From positions 3,348,001-3,412,000 of the forward strand of contig OY744463.1 of the NCBI GenBank assembly GCA_963556145.1: 64,000 nt of DNA. The letters are read 5' to 3'. Under the pieces are notes generated by a model. It made no database searches. It saw nothing but the letters and a program-made list of their open reading frames with translations, and was not told where the DNA came from. Source of the DNA: Hygrocybe punicea. Taxonomy: Eukaryota; Basidiomycota; Agaricomycetes; Agaricales; Hygrophoraceae. Both the position numbers and the translations under genes were made by a program. Below, one piece after another: positions 52,848 through 64,000 of the stretch. Positions within the stretch are counted from its first letter, which is position 1; each line of letters opens with the position of its first letter.

Positions 52848-54517
52848 CCGGGGCCGGATTTGCTCGTTTGGGATGGCGAAAGTGAACGGGGGGTGTTGGG
52901 ATGTGAGACAGGGACGTAGGACATTGAACAGTGAAAGGGTGCACTGCGGTAATGTGAACGGAATCAAATACCAACTCTACCACAGTGCTGTACGAATTCT
53001 GAGGGGTTCAATCTCAATCCAAAAGGTTAATAAAAATACTCAGAGGTGCTCTGGATAGTGGCGATGATGTTTCTGATGTGCGCGATGTGCACGATGTACA
53101 CGGCGTGTGCGAAACAGTCAGCGATGTTTTCGGCATAAATGTAGCACTTTATAGAAGGAATGCAACGTTTAATAGAGTACAGCGGAGCTATCGCATGGAC
53201 GGCGCAGTAAAGAGGTGATATGATAGACTGGAATCGGGGGTATACAAGATGTCTCTCTAGTATGTAAACTATAGGGGGTATTTATGCGAAGTTGGTTGTT
53301 AGGACAATAAAGGGTGAAGAAGGCAAGACAAATAGACGGTGCACGATGAAACTATGGTGCAATAGGGATGAAATGGAACTGAAATGAAGGGTATAGCACC
53401 ATGCGAAGCAATTTCCAAAATATCTAGAGGATAGGAGCTATAATGTTTGAAATAAGTGAAACATGTCGCATAAAGACTTCCCTGGAACCGGAACGGAATC
53501 GGAATGGAATAGGGTGAATGGTATAAGCATGGATGATGTCAGAGAGGCTCTAAATATGTTTCCGAAGGGGCCGAAGAGCTCCGAAGAAAATCGCCATAAT
53601 GTCAAAGTATCGCCCATATCGCACGCATATCGCAGTCGCATTACAATGGAGATACATATAAATCGGGATGTTTCGCAGTGAATCGCAGCATGTCGAGGCT
53701 AGAATAGGTCCAATAGAATGTTTCCATGCTTAGGGACATGCGCTGCGTATCAATGGAGGTGTGTGGGGTGCCCGAGCATTGTCCAGCAGCACCGGAACAG
53801 GTTGGCAGTGGGTTTGATGGGTTTGGATATGCTTTCCCACGCGGGACCCTCTGCAATGACTAACCGGTACGTACTTTTGTCCACAGGCACATAAGCCTTC
53901 ATCTTGCTTCCATTTTTCACCTAATCCAATGTGTAGTTCTTCTAGTTCTCGAACCCGACGTTTTGGGTACTTGTGCAACACTTGGCGGATTTTTAAAATA
54001 CAGAGGAATAGTGAAATAGTTGTGCACAACGATGACGACAATGAGTGCATATGCCTGTGAGTGATGGGCAGGGTCATGGCAATGGTGATGGGAAAGCCCA
54101 AGCCCATCAGCACCCTTGTCCCTGATGTCAGATGTGCTTCTGGTGCCAATGTTACTATATTTAGAATACTATCTACTCTATACTATGTATGTGTGGGTAT
54201 TGGGGCAGGATTTATTGCCAGGGTTGGGAAAAGAGCACTCTCCAGCCAAACAATAGCTGCTGAGGCACGTGCTCAACAGCTATACTTAGGCTTACATAGT
54301 GGGATGGTCAGGTGTTTTGGAAACCCATGTGATGCATGACAGGCCAATTCAAGTTGACTGAATTGGTACAGTATTGTCTTCAAGGATGGAGGTCAAGAGC
54401 TCAGTGGTTGTGAAGTTGGACTCAGATATGAAGTGAAGAATGGCATCGCACACAGATCAACTGTGCATTTCAACCACTGGAGGTGCCATTATGTCTATCC
54501 TTCATATGTTAAGTATA
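52848..54517. other. Unassigned sequence right of the transposon nest
   Basis: I see no convincing gene. Short runs such as GATGTGCGCGATGTGCACGATG near 53075 and scattered short frames are present, but none has splice structure or family resemblance. The first eight bases, CCGGGGCC, would be the right half of the outer hAT duplication; its partner is outside the window. Confidence 0.4.
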
Positions 54518-54878
54518 CAGTGTTCAATGGCTCCTTTGAACACTACCAGTCCTTTGAACACCCTAATATAATTGATTCTGTACTGATTTCTACTGCTAAA
54601 AAGTGTTCTAATTCCCTCAGTGCATCATCTGAACCTATCTGGATATTGATTTTGATTCAGAACCATCAATAAAATTAGAAACTGAATAATCACAAAGCAC
54701 ACTCCTTTGAACACTAATGTTGTGATCATAAAACATTCAAATATTAACAGATTTCTTTGAAAATTGGTATGAGAGGTCTTTAAATAACTTTTGGTCGACT
54801 CCAATTTTGTTCAAGATAATTGGCTACCTGTGGCATTTCAGGTTAATTTTTTGTGTTCAAAGGAGCCATTGAATACTG
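54518..54878. mobile_element. Tc1/mariner-like MITE, 361 bp
   Basis: The ends are inverted repeats of about 25 bp beginning CAGT(G/A)TTCAATGG and containing CTCCTTTGAACAC. TA flanks both ends (54516-54517 and 54879-54880). Internal TTTGAACAC repeats occur. No coding region. Confidence 0.8.
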
Positions 54879-54880
54879 TA

Positions 54881-55314
54881 AGATAGACCTCATCCACAAA
54901 CAGTTACATCACGTGAAATGGCGTGACAATGAAGTAAAACCTCTGTAGATAACTTTTGGAGATGTTTAAAAAGAATCTGTTCCAGTGAAATGTTCAGAGA
55001 GTGGTTCCAAAGGGATCTGTGTATTCAAAAGTTGGATTTTCAATCATCTGAAGGAGGAGATAGATATTTGGTCTAACCCATCAACCACTGTGACACCTCC
55101 ATAACACACACCAATGGGTTAGACCAAATATCTATCTTCTCCTTCAGATGATTGAAAATCCAACTTTTGAATACATAGATCCCTCTGGAACCACTCTCTG
55201 AACCTTTCACTGGAACAGATTCTTTTTAAACATCTCCAAAAGTTATCTACAGAGGTTTTACTTCATTGTCACGCCATTTCACGTGATGTAACTGTTTGTG
55301 GATGAGGTCTATCT
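54881..55314. repeat. Palindromic element, about 200-bp arms
   Basis: Arms 54881-55081 and 55113-55314 are near-identical inverted repeats around a 31-bp loop. The ends read AGATAGACCTCATCC and its complement, with TA on each side (54879-54880 and 55315-55316). It abuts the preceding MITE, sharing the TA. It resembles the 9869-10660 palindrome in design but not in sequence. Confidence 0.85.
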
Positions 55315-55550
55315 TATGAGGCATCCAAATTGGGTGGGGATAGAGGTGGCTGCTGTTTACAAATATTTTCTTCAAGCTGGGGTAAATAAGAGTTAGGATG
55401 ATGATACGCTTCTCACCAAACGGTCCAGGATTGGCTGTATCGAGCCGTAGTTATTATTTTGGTAATAACTACTTAGCTATCACTATTATAATGCTGTGGG
55501 AAGTTGATAAGTGCGACTCGGGAAAGGCCACCTCAATACTGTCATCTGTG

Positions 55551-55826
55551 CCTAACGTCGGGTTCCTGCGAAAAACCCTATCGATAAGGATGAAGCGGTC
55601 AATAATGTGAGATATCCCACGAATGTATGGGTCGTGGTGAGCAGATGACATTCACGGAAAATACCAAATCTGACATTCACAGTCGGCCCCGTCAAATTTT
55701 CAGTTTTCGTAATTGTGGCGTATTGTTGCCGCTGCCCGTCGTACCCCACAATTTCTTTGCGATCGTGTTGCCTCAATCTATTACGTTCCGCCAATTTCCC
55801 GCTTCTGGGGCCTCTACTTGATGTCA
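55551..55826 (-). CDS. Possible small gene, unknown
   Basis: A minus-strand frame starting MTSSRGPRSGKLAERNRLRQ is compositionally plausible for a protein start, and a GTGAAT donor near 55664 could splice to an acceptor near 55573, extending the product. I recognise no family. The surrounding 55317-56295 contains nothing else I can support, and this may be a chance frame or a remnant. Confidence 0.2.
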
Positions 55827-56295
55827 TTTTCATCATTTTTTTTTTGTTCTGGAAAATTCGCTGTGTTATCCCCTGCTACTTGCGACGTAAGGAAACCAAG
55901 ATCCGTCGATATTCGGGGCCCCGTCTCTCTGTTCACTCATCCAAATGTTGCAAAAAGCAGGTCATGGGGAACATAATCTTGGGTAAGTTACGCTTTTCCT
56001 GGACTGAAGTGAAAAATCAAAATTCACGAAACCTTGTTCGAGGTTTTCCCATCTTTTCCGCCGTGCCATTGTAGTGCCAAAGGGCCCCTCCAGGTCCAGG
56101 TGTATCAACGGTCCGATGGGGTCGATCGATGTGGGCTACGGCTTTCGCCCGAAACCCAACTGAGTAATTAACATACCCCTCCGTACAGTCGGACGTACGG
56201 CTCGCACTGGCAGGCGAACATTTTCTTGACAACATGTACAATCACCCCGGATTTTTCGTATATGAGCAGCTGAAATACACTTGTTAAAACTCAGT

Positions 56296-58811
56296 ATGAT
56301 GTCCTCTCAACTTCCGCTATCCGTGGAATCTTGCTATATTGACAAAAGTGTCATTACCGAGTTATCAACAGCTGAAGCTCTAACGATTATTCCGCGGACC
56401 ACTTATGTTTTACCCATTTCAACACCTTCCAACGCACATCTACCCGCATGCTCGATAAATTGCCAGCATACGTTATTGCCCTATGTCGACACATCGGTGT
56501 CTACCTCTCCGGCTACCAGTTCTCCAGGAACGACGCTTCCGAGTGATCGGAACGGTCGAAAGCCGTCTCTGGATGATGTTAAGAATGATGTGGTAGCTGC
56601 CCCATTTCCGCCGCTTGATCGTATGATATGGCGCCTTTCCAGTGCATGCTTTGCATATTTCCTGTGTGGTTGGGGAGACGGAAGCTCGTATCCTTCATAT
56701 TTTTGGTTAGGTTACGGTTACCTGACTGGCGTTTTGTTTTCCAGTAACGGGGGCTATTTTACCGTGTGCGCGTTCAAGTTCATGCCGTTAAAAAAATAGC
56801 TAACGGCTAGTACAGATTTTGAAGCAGATTTTCACTTAACCTACATGACATCGTCATTAATATTCGCCACTAGTACCGTTGGGCGAGTCGATGTTTAACG
56901 CCTAGACTTCTGAAGTCTGATAAACTTCCCTCAGCTTTGCCATCGGCACTCTTCTTGTGGAACGCCTTTTGAAGGCTTTGGGACGTTTCTACATTTATTC
57001 TCCCGGAAGGTCACTTCTTCCCGCCGTCCCTGTTGTGTCTCGGATCTTTCACCTTAACTCGTTGTTTGGATCTGGCGGTTCCACGGGTCATTCGGTTTCC
57101 CTAGCCAGGTTTTTAATTTTGATCTTATCCAGCGTGTTGCACGCTGGCTATTTCATCATCATGGGATCTAAAAGTGGTTACGCCACCGTTCTCCTGGCTT
57201 ACGCTATCGCTGCTCTTGCCCGTGCATTACTAACTTGTAAGCTATCTGTATACTCCATCGGTCGATCGTGAGCTAACCTCGACCGCCAGCTACGTTGTGA
57301 GCATTGAAATACAGGTGCCGATTTATCATTAATTGTTTTCAGAAATGCATATACAGCGATGACACCAAAAAAACCACTCGGACGTCTTTTTGGATTCTGG
57401 AGTGAGTGCGAATAATCTGTGCCAACTTGATCGTGTTTACTCTTTGTCAAGGCGTTGGTGCCTTCGCTGCTCCTCTTGTCTGCCAAACACTCGTTGCGAA
57501 AGGCGTCCCCTGGCAAAAATTCTACTTCGGGTCACTTGTCTTGTCGGCGCTTAACATACTCTTTCTTGCATACGTATTTAGACCGACCCGCCGAGAATTC
57601 GAAAATGATCGACAGTCTGCTTTGAACCTCCTCAACTCTGCCCTGGGCCGTAGCGTGGCGGTCGAAATGCGAACTTCTAGTCAACTTAAACGCAGATCAT
57701 CTTCCGCCACTTGTCTTGATGCGCCCCCTCCGGGAAACAGTAAGTCCCACGATTACTTGCCACCTCTTGCTAATGTGTGGTGGAGCTCTTCAACGTGCAT
57801 TCTTGATGCCTTACCAATGGGTATTTTCAATATTTGCGTGCATTTTCAGTGGAAGGTTTGTTCTTTCCAACCACGGAATTGATTTTTTCATGCTCACTTT
57901 CTCTCAGTGACACTACAACGCAAGGCTTTGTGAGACCATTCTCCCCTCGAACAATTATACTTTCTTAAATCCTGACGCAGATGGTGACTTATCTATTGAC
58001 TATCAGAGTGCGCGTCCTTTATTCTCTAATGTTACCGTATGTCATGTTCTCGACAGAACGCCAACCGCAACACGGTAGGATATGTTACGAGTGGGTTTGG
58101 GGCGGGCCAAGCAATCAGTCGATTCATTTGGGACTACTATACCCCCAAGTACGATATTTCCTTGTACACCGTAGTTGACATCCTCGCGAACTATTCCTTT
58201 CATTTTAGGCTCAATTTCACTCAGAGGAAACACATCATTCACGCAGGGATGTGAGTTTGTGGTGGCTTATACTTCTCGATGACGGACTGACCGACTATTG
58301 AAATTCACAGCGGTTTGTTAATTCGACACATTATGAGAACCCGTCTCATAGTTGGTATTGCTACATAGGGATCATGCTTGTAATGCACCTTCTCATTTGG
58401 TTCGTGCATTCAAACATCGAGAACGCATTCTCCACCGCAGTCCTCGGTCTTGTATCAGGACCACTCTTTCCCGGCACACTTAGAATGGCCAATGATGTGC
58501 TACCACAAGACGTTCATATGGTTTCCATGGCCATAATGTCAGAAACTCTCCTCCTGTCTGCTCATACGTACTCATCTTTTGTTAGATCCGCATTCGCAAG
58601 TTTTGGAAGCGGTCAGCTCTGTTTCTCTCTAAGATTCCTTGACCTCTGACAAGAAATAACTACAGCGCTGTTCCCATTCATCACGGGCACGATATCGAAC
58701 GTGGAAGGAGTTCACATTTTGACATACGTCACTGTCGCGCAGGTCGCTGTGCTTTTCTGCCTGTGGAGTATATTTCCATCTAAAAGACCCTCGCCCACAC
58801 AACCATTTTAG
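56296..58811 (+). CDS. MFS transporter (fungal BSC6/FucP-like group)
   Basis: Spliced pieces give a typical 12-segment major facilitator: a hydrophilic leader of about 100 residues from ATG 56296, then SACFAYFLCGWGD, VTGAILPDFEADFHLTYM, AIGTLLVERLLKALGRFY, LLAYAIAALARALLT, NAYTAMTPKKPLGRLFGFW, GVPWQKFYFGSLVLSALN, MPYQWVFSIFACIF, NTVGYVTSGFGAGQAISRFIW, LIWFVHSNIENAFSTAVLGLVSGPLFPG and ALFPFITGTI, with the stop at 58809-58811. It would move small solutes across a membrane; the substrate is unknown. The first intron's expected donor reads GGAAGC (about 56680), another reads GCGAGT, and the frame around 57000-57100 is loose, so it may be decaying. It is convergent with the next gene. Confidence 0.7.
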
Positions 58812-58875
58812 ATGTCTATAGAATATGATAAAGGGAATTGAAGTAGTGATATAAAAATGCAGGACTACTAGTCTA

Positions 58876-60526
58876 CTATGATTGAGAACTGTCGGTGGAT
58901 GATCCAGTTTCTTGTGCTTGTGCCTCCACATCTGCAGTGCTTACTCCTTAACAGGGAAAGAAGAAGCAAAGCCCATCGCTCACTCACCGATGAGGTAATC
59001 TTGTTCCGCTATTCTCACTGGTGGTGGCGGAGGCCTAGGCGGACTACGGTGCTTTGGTGGCCCACTGCCAACGGCCTTGCGTTTCTTGTTCTGTCCTTTC
59101 CGCTTGCCTCCACTAGCCAAAGCAGGACTTTGGACCGAGACGGCTGACGATGTAGGAGTAGATATTGAGGCAACGGGAGTTTCGGGCGAGGAAGAGCGAG
59201 AGCCGGGTGATGACGATCTCTCGCGGTCAATAAAGGAAGCCGTCGATGATGCTCGAAGTTTCGAAGGGACTTTTAAATGTGAACCGGTTGACTGATGTGT
59301 CTAGAACCAATGGTATCGAACATGTCAAGCCGCAAGAGAAGGCCTTTAACGTGAGGCCTTGAACTCACGTTACTCAAGAGTCCTGACACGTCGGGATCCG
59401 TCCTGACGCGAGCAACAGGAGAACCTGAACAAATGTGTTGGATGAGCGTCATTGCAACACAACAAGGCAACTTTGGCATACCAGATCCCTTTTGCTTCTT
59501 CTGTTTCTTGTTCGGCGAAAGTTGTGGGGATTCCAGCTGCAGTAGAACAATGAAAACGAACCAGTACAAGAAGCATAAGAGAATCTGCGTACTCGTTTGC
59601 GCTTCAAGTTGAACTCCGCATCGTCTGTGATAGTCGACGGTCACTGCTGTGATAGCGTGGGAATGAAAGGGGTAATTTACCAGTTCGTTTGCTCTTGGAT
59701 TTGCCCTTGTCTTTGAGACTTCGATTTTCATCTGATTTGTTCCCATTTTCTGAGGGCGATGCTGATCTACCGCCTTCTTCGGAATTTCTGCACGCAAAAC
59801 TTTAAGATAAATAGGAGAAAAAATGCCCAGAGCGAGTTGTTCCGACTTTGGCTTGGTGTAGGTCCCTCGGGCAGCCCCCCTTCGAGTTCCCGTTCCGATG
59901 CCCAAACAAGAGCTCAGATGGGGTGCGTAGCGATTGGATGAAATCTGTCCAACGGGAATGAGAGTTTTAAGGAATTAATATGAACTTGATAAAATTATCC
60001 TCACTGGTCTGCTGCAGTTTACACAATCAAGGTAAATTGTTCCGTCAGCCTTGATGCCCGTAGGAGTGCTGGCACCTGTGGCAAGGAACCCGTTCGCGCC
60101 CTTGGCCTCTACGGAAGGCGTTGTTGGCCTCGATGGCGGTGGCACCGCTTGAGATACAGAAATCGAAGGGCCGGGAACATGCCCTACATGAACGAAAGGT
60201 AGCGCTTCAGAACACACTGGCGAGCATTGGCTTCAAATTTGCTTCCGTACCTAAGCCACATCTGCAAGGGACCAAAACGGTGAGGAAACCTTGAGAAAAG
60301 TCATGCAGACGCAATATACCTAGTGTTGCACACATGGCAAACAGCCCTACTGCGCACGACTTCGTGATGAGATTGTAGGACGGCGTCTAATACGATGTCA
60401 TCCAGCATGGATGAGAAAATCTTGGAAGTCTGAACCGCGTTCGACATTGAAATTGACGGAAGACAGTAAGATTAAAGCACAAACCAGCGCAGACAGAATA
60501 TCTTCACGTTCTGACTTGGGCGACAT
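58876..60526 (-). CDS. SGF11: SAGA-associated factor 11-like zinc-finger protein
   Basis: Eleven exons splice in frame to 349 residues: 60485-60526, 60320-60429, 60251-60261, 60005-60183, 59847-59944, 59681-59787, 59593-59624, 59482-59536, 59369-59424, 58988-59291 and 58876-58931. The N-terminus (SKIFSSMLDDIVLDAVLQSH..CHVCNTRC) is followed by the diagnostic finger CVNCSRPISSNRYAPHLSSCLG, a C-x2-C..H-x3-C of the Sgf11 family, and a long Ser/Lys/Pro-rich tail. Sgf11 tethers the Ubp8 module that removes ubiquitin from histone H2B in the SAGA coactivator. Exon 3 is only 11 nt. The donor of intron 5 (GTCGG) is inferred. The stop is 64 bp from the MFS gene stop. Confidence 0.85.
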
Positions 60527-62136
60527 CCTGAGTTGTCCGAGCTAGTTATTATTATTACACGTGACTTACGTACATTGGAGGACAAATTAATCGACAGTCA
60601 AGGATGCTGACTGGAGATGTGGACCTGTGCACGTCGCTCTTCTCTTTGACTCGCCCAACCACTCAATCCTATCGTGAATAACCTGGGCACTGTGATAAAA
60701 GTGATAATTCAACGTTGTCCCAAAATGAGTGATCCTCTTGTCAGAGGTGCTCAACTTCAAGCTCACCGTTTTGAAGCCTACAAAGTTCGCTTCATGTTCA
60801 TCAACGGCTGAAAGCTTTCCGCTGACACCAGAATTGTAATGCTGGACTGCACACACTCTTGCGTTGTAGACAGGTGATTATGCCGCATCGTGAAGTTCTA
60901 CCCGACTCACCATGAAGCCTGGAAGCGGCTAGTTAGGAAGGAGAAAGACGTACTTTTGACCTTCAACGGTAATATTTGGGAATTTACCGGGAACGTGTTA
61001 GGGCTTGCTGCGGAACTTCCATGCAGAACACGAGTTTCGACAGTTAATAAGTAAGTCACTGTCTGCCTTGAGCGCCTAGCTATTCATTGCGTTCGCTTTC
61101 TTCCGGCGATAATAATCTCTTGACGGCAACAACGGGTGCACTTTCACACCTGGACATGGACAGTCGTCCTAGCTCACGATTATTTAATCTCACAGACGTC
61201 CAACCGTACCCCTGTGTGAATTCCGTTGCCAGCTATTTCCAAGCGCTCCATAGGCGGAAATAGCTATCCACCCTGGCGGCATTTCTAACGATACATTTCT
61301 CAGTGTTCCATTCTCTAGCTCTAGGTTGCTCGTCGTATCATTCAGATCCCATCGGATCCCCGTCATCGTTCATCTCATTCATTCCCCTCTCTATGGTTGT
61401 ATCCCGAATCAACCGGTCGCTCAAGCGAAAATCTCAATCAAGAAATGCGTGTCATCTTCCACGGCATGAAGTTTGCCCTATTGGACAACAAGAATACGCT
61501 GCGGCCGTACGACTTCAACAGGCTGTCTCTGAACCGCCATATAAATCGGATAGTCGAAACCAACGGAAGTCCACAACATTCCTGACAGGCCCGAGTACTT
61601 TATCCGGTAGAAAGATTTTTTCGGAAAGCCTGTTATCATTTGTCTCCCTTGCCGCATAACAACTGCTTCACTCCCAAACACCCCGCCTTCAAAAGGAATT
61701 CTAGGATGATCAATGTGGTCATGTTGTTGAGTGATAGTCTGTTAGCAGCTGCTGTCCCTTGTCTCATTTATTGCACAAAACGGACAGCTACATTGTTCGG
61801 CATCCTGAAATTCTGAAAATATAATGTCTCCGATTCAACATATGTCGAACACCGTTCGAATCTCACTCACGAAATAAAGAATATAGATCGATATCGCGAT
61901 CTCAGCAGGTATTGATGTTTCTGCCGTACCATCTATGTACTTTCCAATCTCAGCGAACATTCAACAACGGCTCAGAAAAGTTGTTTTGCCTAACATGTAT
62001 ACGTACGGCAGGAACATCACTTCATAACGTCACCAAACACTTCAGGCAAAAGCTTTCCATTGACTGTTGCCATATTTATGGTGAAAAGCAGGTACGAGTT
62101 GATGCAACGGAATAAAAAGACGTCACCATGCTAACT
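60527..62136. other. Region without a supported gene
   Basis: Minus-strand frames at 60587-60856 (VCAVQHYNSGVSGKL, TLNYHFYHSAQVIHD) and 61478-61681 (TGFPKKSFYRIKYSGL, TSVGFDYPIYMAV) have fairly natural composition and could be exons of small genes or remnants. I recognise neither. Splice sites joining them are not obvious. The upstream region of the Sgf11-like gene lies just after 60526. Confidence 0.3.
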
Positions 62137-64000
62137 TTAATATCTGGAGGATGTCAAACGCGAGATTGTAAACACACACACGATAGCCACAGCCAATACT
62201 CCAATGCTGGCCGGCAATAGCAAATCTTTCGGAATGCCCATAACGATATCCGATGTAATGGGTACTTGAGAAGGGGATGCCCCTCCGGGGTTGGTATCAA
62301 CGTTCTCCACATTCTCCACTTTGGCCTCTGGTTGGGGGGTAGGGGGGGCGACAACAGTCACATTCACACCGCTTTGTCCAACGATTGCTTCTTGCCATGC
62401 CTTTCCACCTTGTACAATCAGAACAACGCGATCTGAATTGGCGGCTCTGGCGATCTTCACTGCATCCGTAACATCGTGATCCGACGTCATGAGGACACTG
62501 TCGCCATCCGCGTCAATGTACGACAACTGAAAATTTAAAGGGTCAGGCCGGAAATGATTTTCATCCGATGGCTCGGTTTCAGTAAAGAAGGGATCGTTGG
62601 ACAGTTTTCCAGAAACTATGTCTCGCAAATGCCCGACGTCATCGTGGCGAGCCTGGAATCTATGTGTCCTGCCGCTCGGTGTGCGAAATTTGAACACGTA
62701 TGTACCATCGTCAACCGTAATTGGAATAGGAGGGCTGGTTAGGGTAGAGAGTGTGACACCCTGCTGTCTTGGGTATCCTTCGAGGGCCGAAACAGGTTCA
62801 TCATCCTCGACAGACGCGGAATCATCAGGGTGCACCTCTGAAAGGGGAGATTGTTGTAAATTCTGCAGAGATTGGCTTGCCGGGATGCGGGGGGCTGACA
62901 TGACGGACTCGGTGTCATCTTGCCCAATTGAATCGAAAAAACGGCCCCACATGGGCCCGCCTTCCGCTTCCCCCGATTGACCAGCGGCTTCAACACTCAT
63001 GGCATTCATCTGCAAGGCAAAATCAGTACACTACAAACAATCACAGGTCACATGCTGACCTGCTCTAAGGTTGCATATGTCAGTGTGAGCACGTCCACAA
63101 TGGCCACCAACCGTCCATCAGTCTCAACAACGGGAATGTTTAAATAGTGACCATCTGGTCACTCGCCAATCGTCAAGGAAGGAATTGCAAAAGGTTGTCA
63201 AAACATACCGTGCATTTTTTTAAGAGCATCATGTATGGTCATATTCGGAGGGGCAGTGTCAGGGTGTGGTGTCATGACCCTAATAACGCTGCATCGCCCA
63301 GCATCTAGTCCGGCAGCAATCACACGCAGAACGATGTCCTTGCTGGTGAAAATACCCGCGATTCTGGGTGCGGGTCCCGCGCCAGGCGTCGAAGGCGTAT
63401 TTCCCTCCATGACGCAAACAGCAGTGGTCCGCCGCTCCTTCATGAGTTTCGCAACGTCTTTGACAGATGCCTTAGGCCCGACGGTTGCAGGTTGTGTACG
63501 GATATCCATGACTGTAGTCAGATCTGGCAACGCAGTCTTTTCGCGTAGAGCATCGACGTAGGCGAGCATGGCAGCTGCCTGAGGATTTTTTCCCACGCCG
63601 ACACCTAGTTCTGACTGCACGCCGGCCAATGCATTATAAAGTTTTTCTGATGCGGAAGAACTGCGCTCGACCTTGCCGAGGGCTTCGTGAAACACTTTTG
63701 TGATATCAAGAAGACCGACTACATTGCCTTCTTCATTGCAAACTGGCTAGGGTATATACATTACAACCGGTTTCAAAACAAAAGAATAATGACATACTAG
63801 GTGTCTGAAATGCCTCGAAACCATCAATTGCAAGGCCTCCGTTGCGCTGGTTGTGTCGCGAGTGACCATAGGATTTCGCGTCATGATATGATGAACGGGG
63901 GTGGTATGTGGATCTAAACCATCTGCGGTGACCTATAGTAACTATTATTCAATACTTGGCAAATATGAACCAAAGTCCAGACAAACTCGATAAGCCAGAT
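62137..64000 (-). CDS. CBS-PB1 domain membrane protein (Mug70-like), 5' end missing
   Basis: Visible exons are 63798-63932, 63209-63746, 63060-63154 and 62137-63009, read on the minus strand, joined by short GT..AG introns. The first two encode paired CBS motifs (HHIMTRNPMVTRDTTSATEALQ; PVCNEEGNVVGLLDI; VMDIRTQPATVGPKASVKD; GIFTSKDIVLRVIAAG; VMTPHPDTAPPNMTIHDALKKMH). The last encodes a PB1 domain (VFKFRTPSGRTHRF, then FQLSYIDADGDSVLMTSDHDV) and a C-terminal membrane segment ending at 62137. This order is that of fungal CBS-PB1 proteins such as fission yeast Mug70. CBS pairs often bind adenine nucleotides; the role is not established. Upstream exons lie beyond 64000. Confidence 0.9.

Noticed and set aside
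61303..61659. 118-residue plus-strand frame
   Set aside because: No family resemblance, start context or splice support; overlaps a more natural-looking minus-strand frame that is also unassigned.

Overview
The window looks like nuclear DNA of a mushroom-forming fungus (Agaricomycetes). The reasons are introns of about 45-60 nt with clear branch points, a KDZ-type transposase with its cysteine-cluster domain, fungal Zn2Cys6-like proteins, and host genes (Sgf11-like, CBS-PB1 protein, MFS transporter) of fungal type. No prokaryotic features, rRNA, CRISPR or convincing tRNA genes were seen.

Positions 1 to about 52,850 form one deep nest of transposable elements whose joints can be read from target-site duplications (TSDs). 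The outermost recognisable layer is a hAT-like element that starts left of the window and ends at 52847. Into it went a Ty3/gypsy retrotransposon, family B (5438-52835, TSD ACGG). B carries a gag with a zinc knuckle, protease, RT, RNase H and integrase, now in six pieces. The pieces are separated by two non-autonomous hAT-like elements (6586-7859 and 9489-11640), a pol-less LTR element of family C (13626-21306) and a pol-less LTR element of family A (22743-39209). That A copy was itself split by an 11.5 kb KDZ transposon (25534-37070) with terminal inverted repeats, inverted subterminal repeat arrays, an apparently complete transposase and a divergent companion gene.

Downstream of integrase lie an antisense gene, a second B LTR (42026-43381, split by a solo LTR), part of another DNA transposon, a second antisense gene split by a near-intact second A element (46525-51471), and the outer 3' LTR of B (52043-52835).

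The most unusual theme is that families A and B each carry, on the strand opposite gag/pol, a three-exon gene for a coiled-coil protein with a Zn2Cys6-like cysteine pattern. Families A, B, C and E also share one primer-binding site and one conserved motif 29-30 bp upstream of the 3' LTR, although A, C and E show no pol in the copies here. This suggests pol-less families using B-type enzymes in trans. In-frame stops in the older copies are mostly TGA where CGA is expected, as 5-methylcytosine decay would give.

From 52,848 to the end the sequence is ordinary gene space with a MITE and a palindromic element: an MFS transporter gene (+), a convergent Sgf11-like SAGA subunit gene (-), and the 3' part of a CBS-PB1 membrane protein gene (-) that runs off the right edge.
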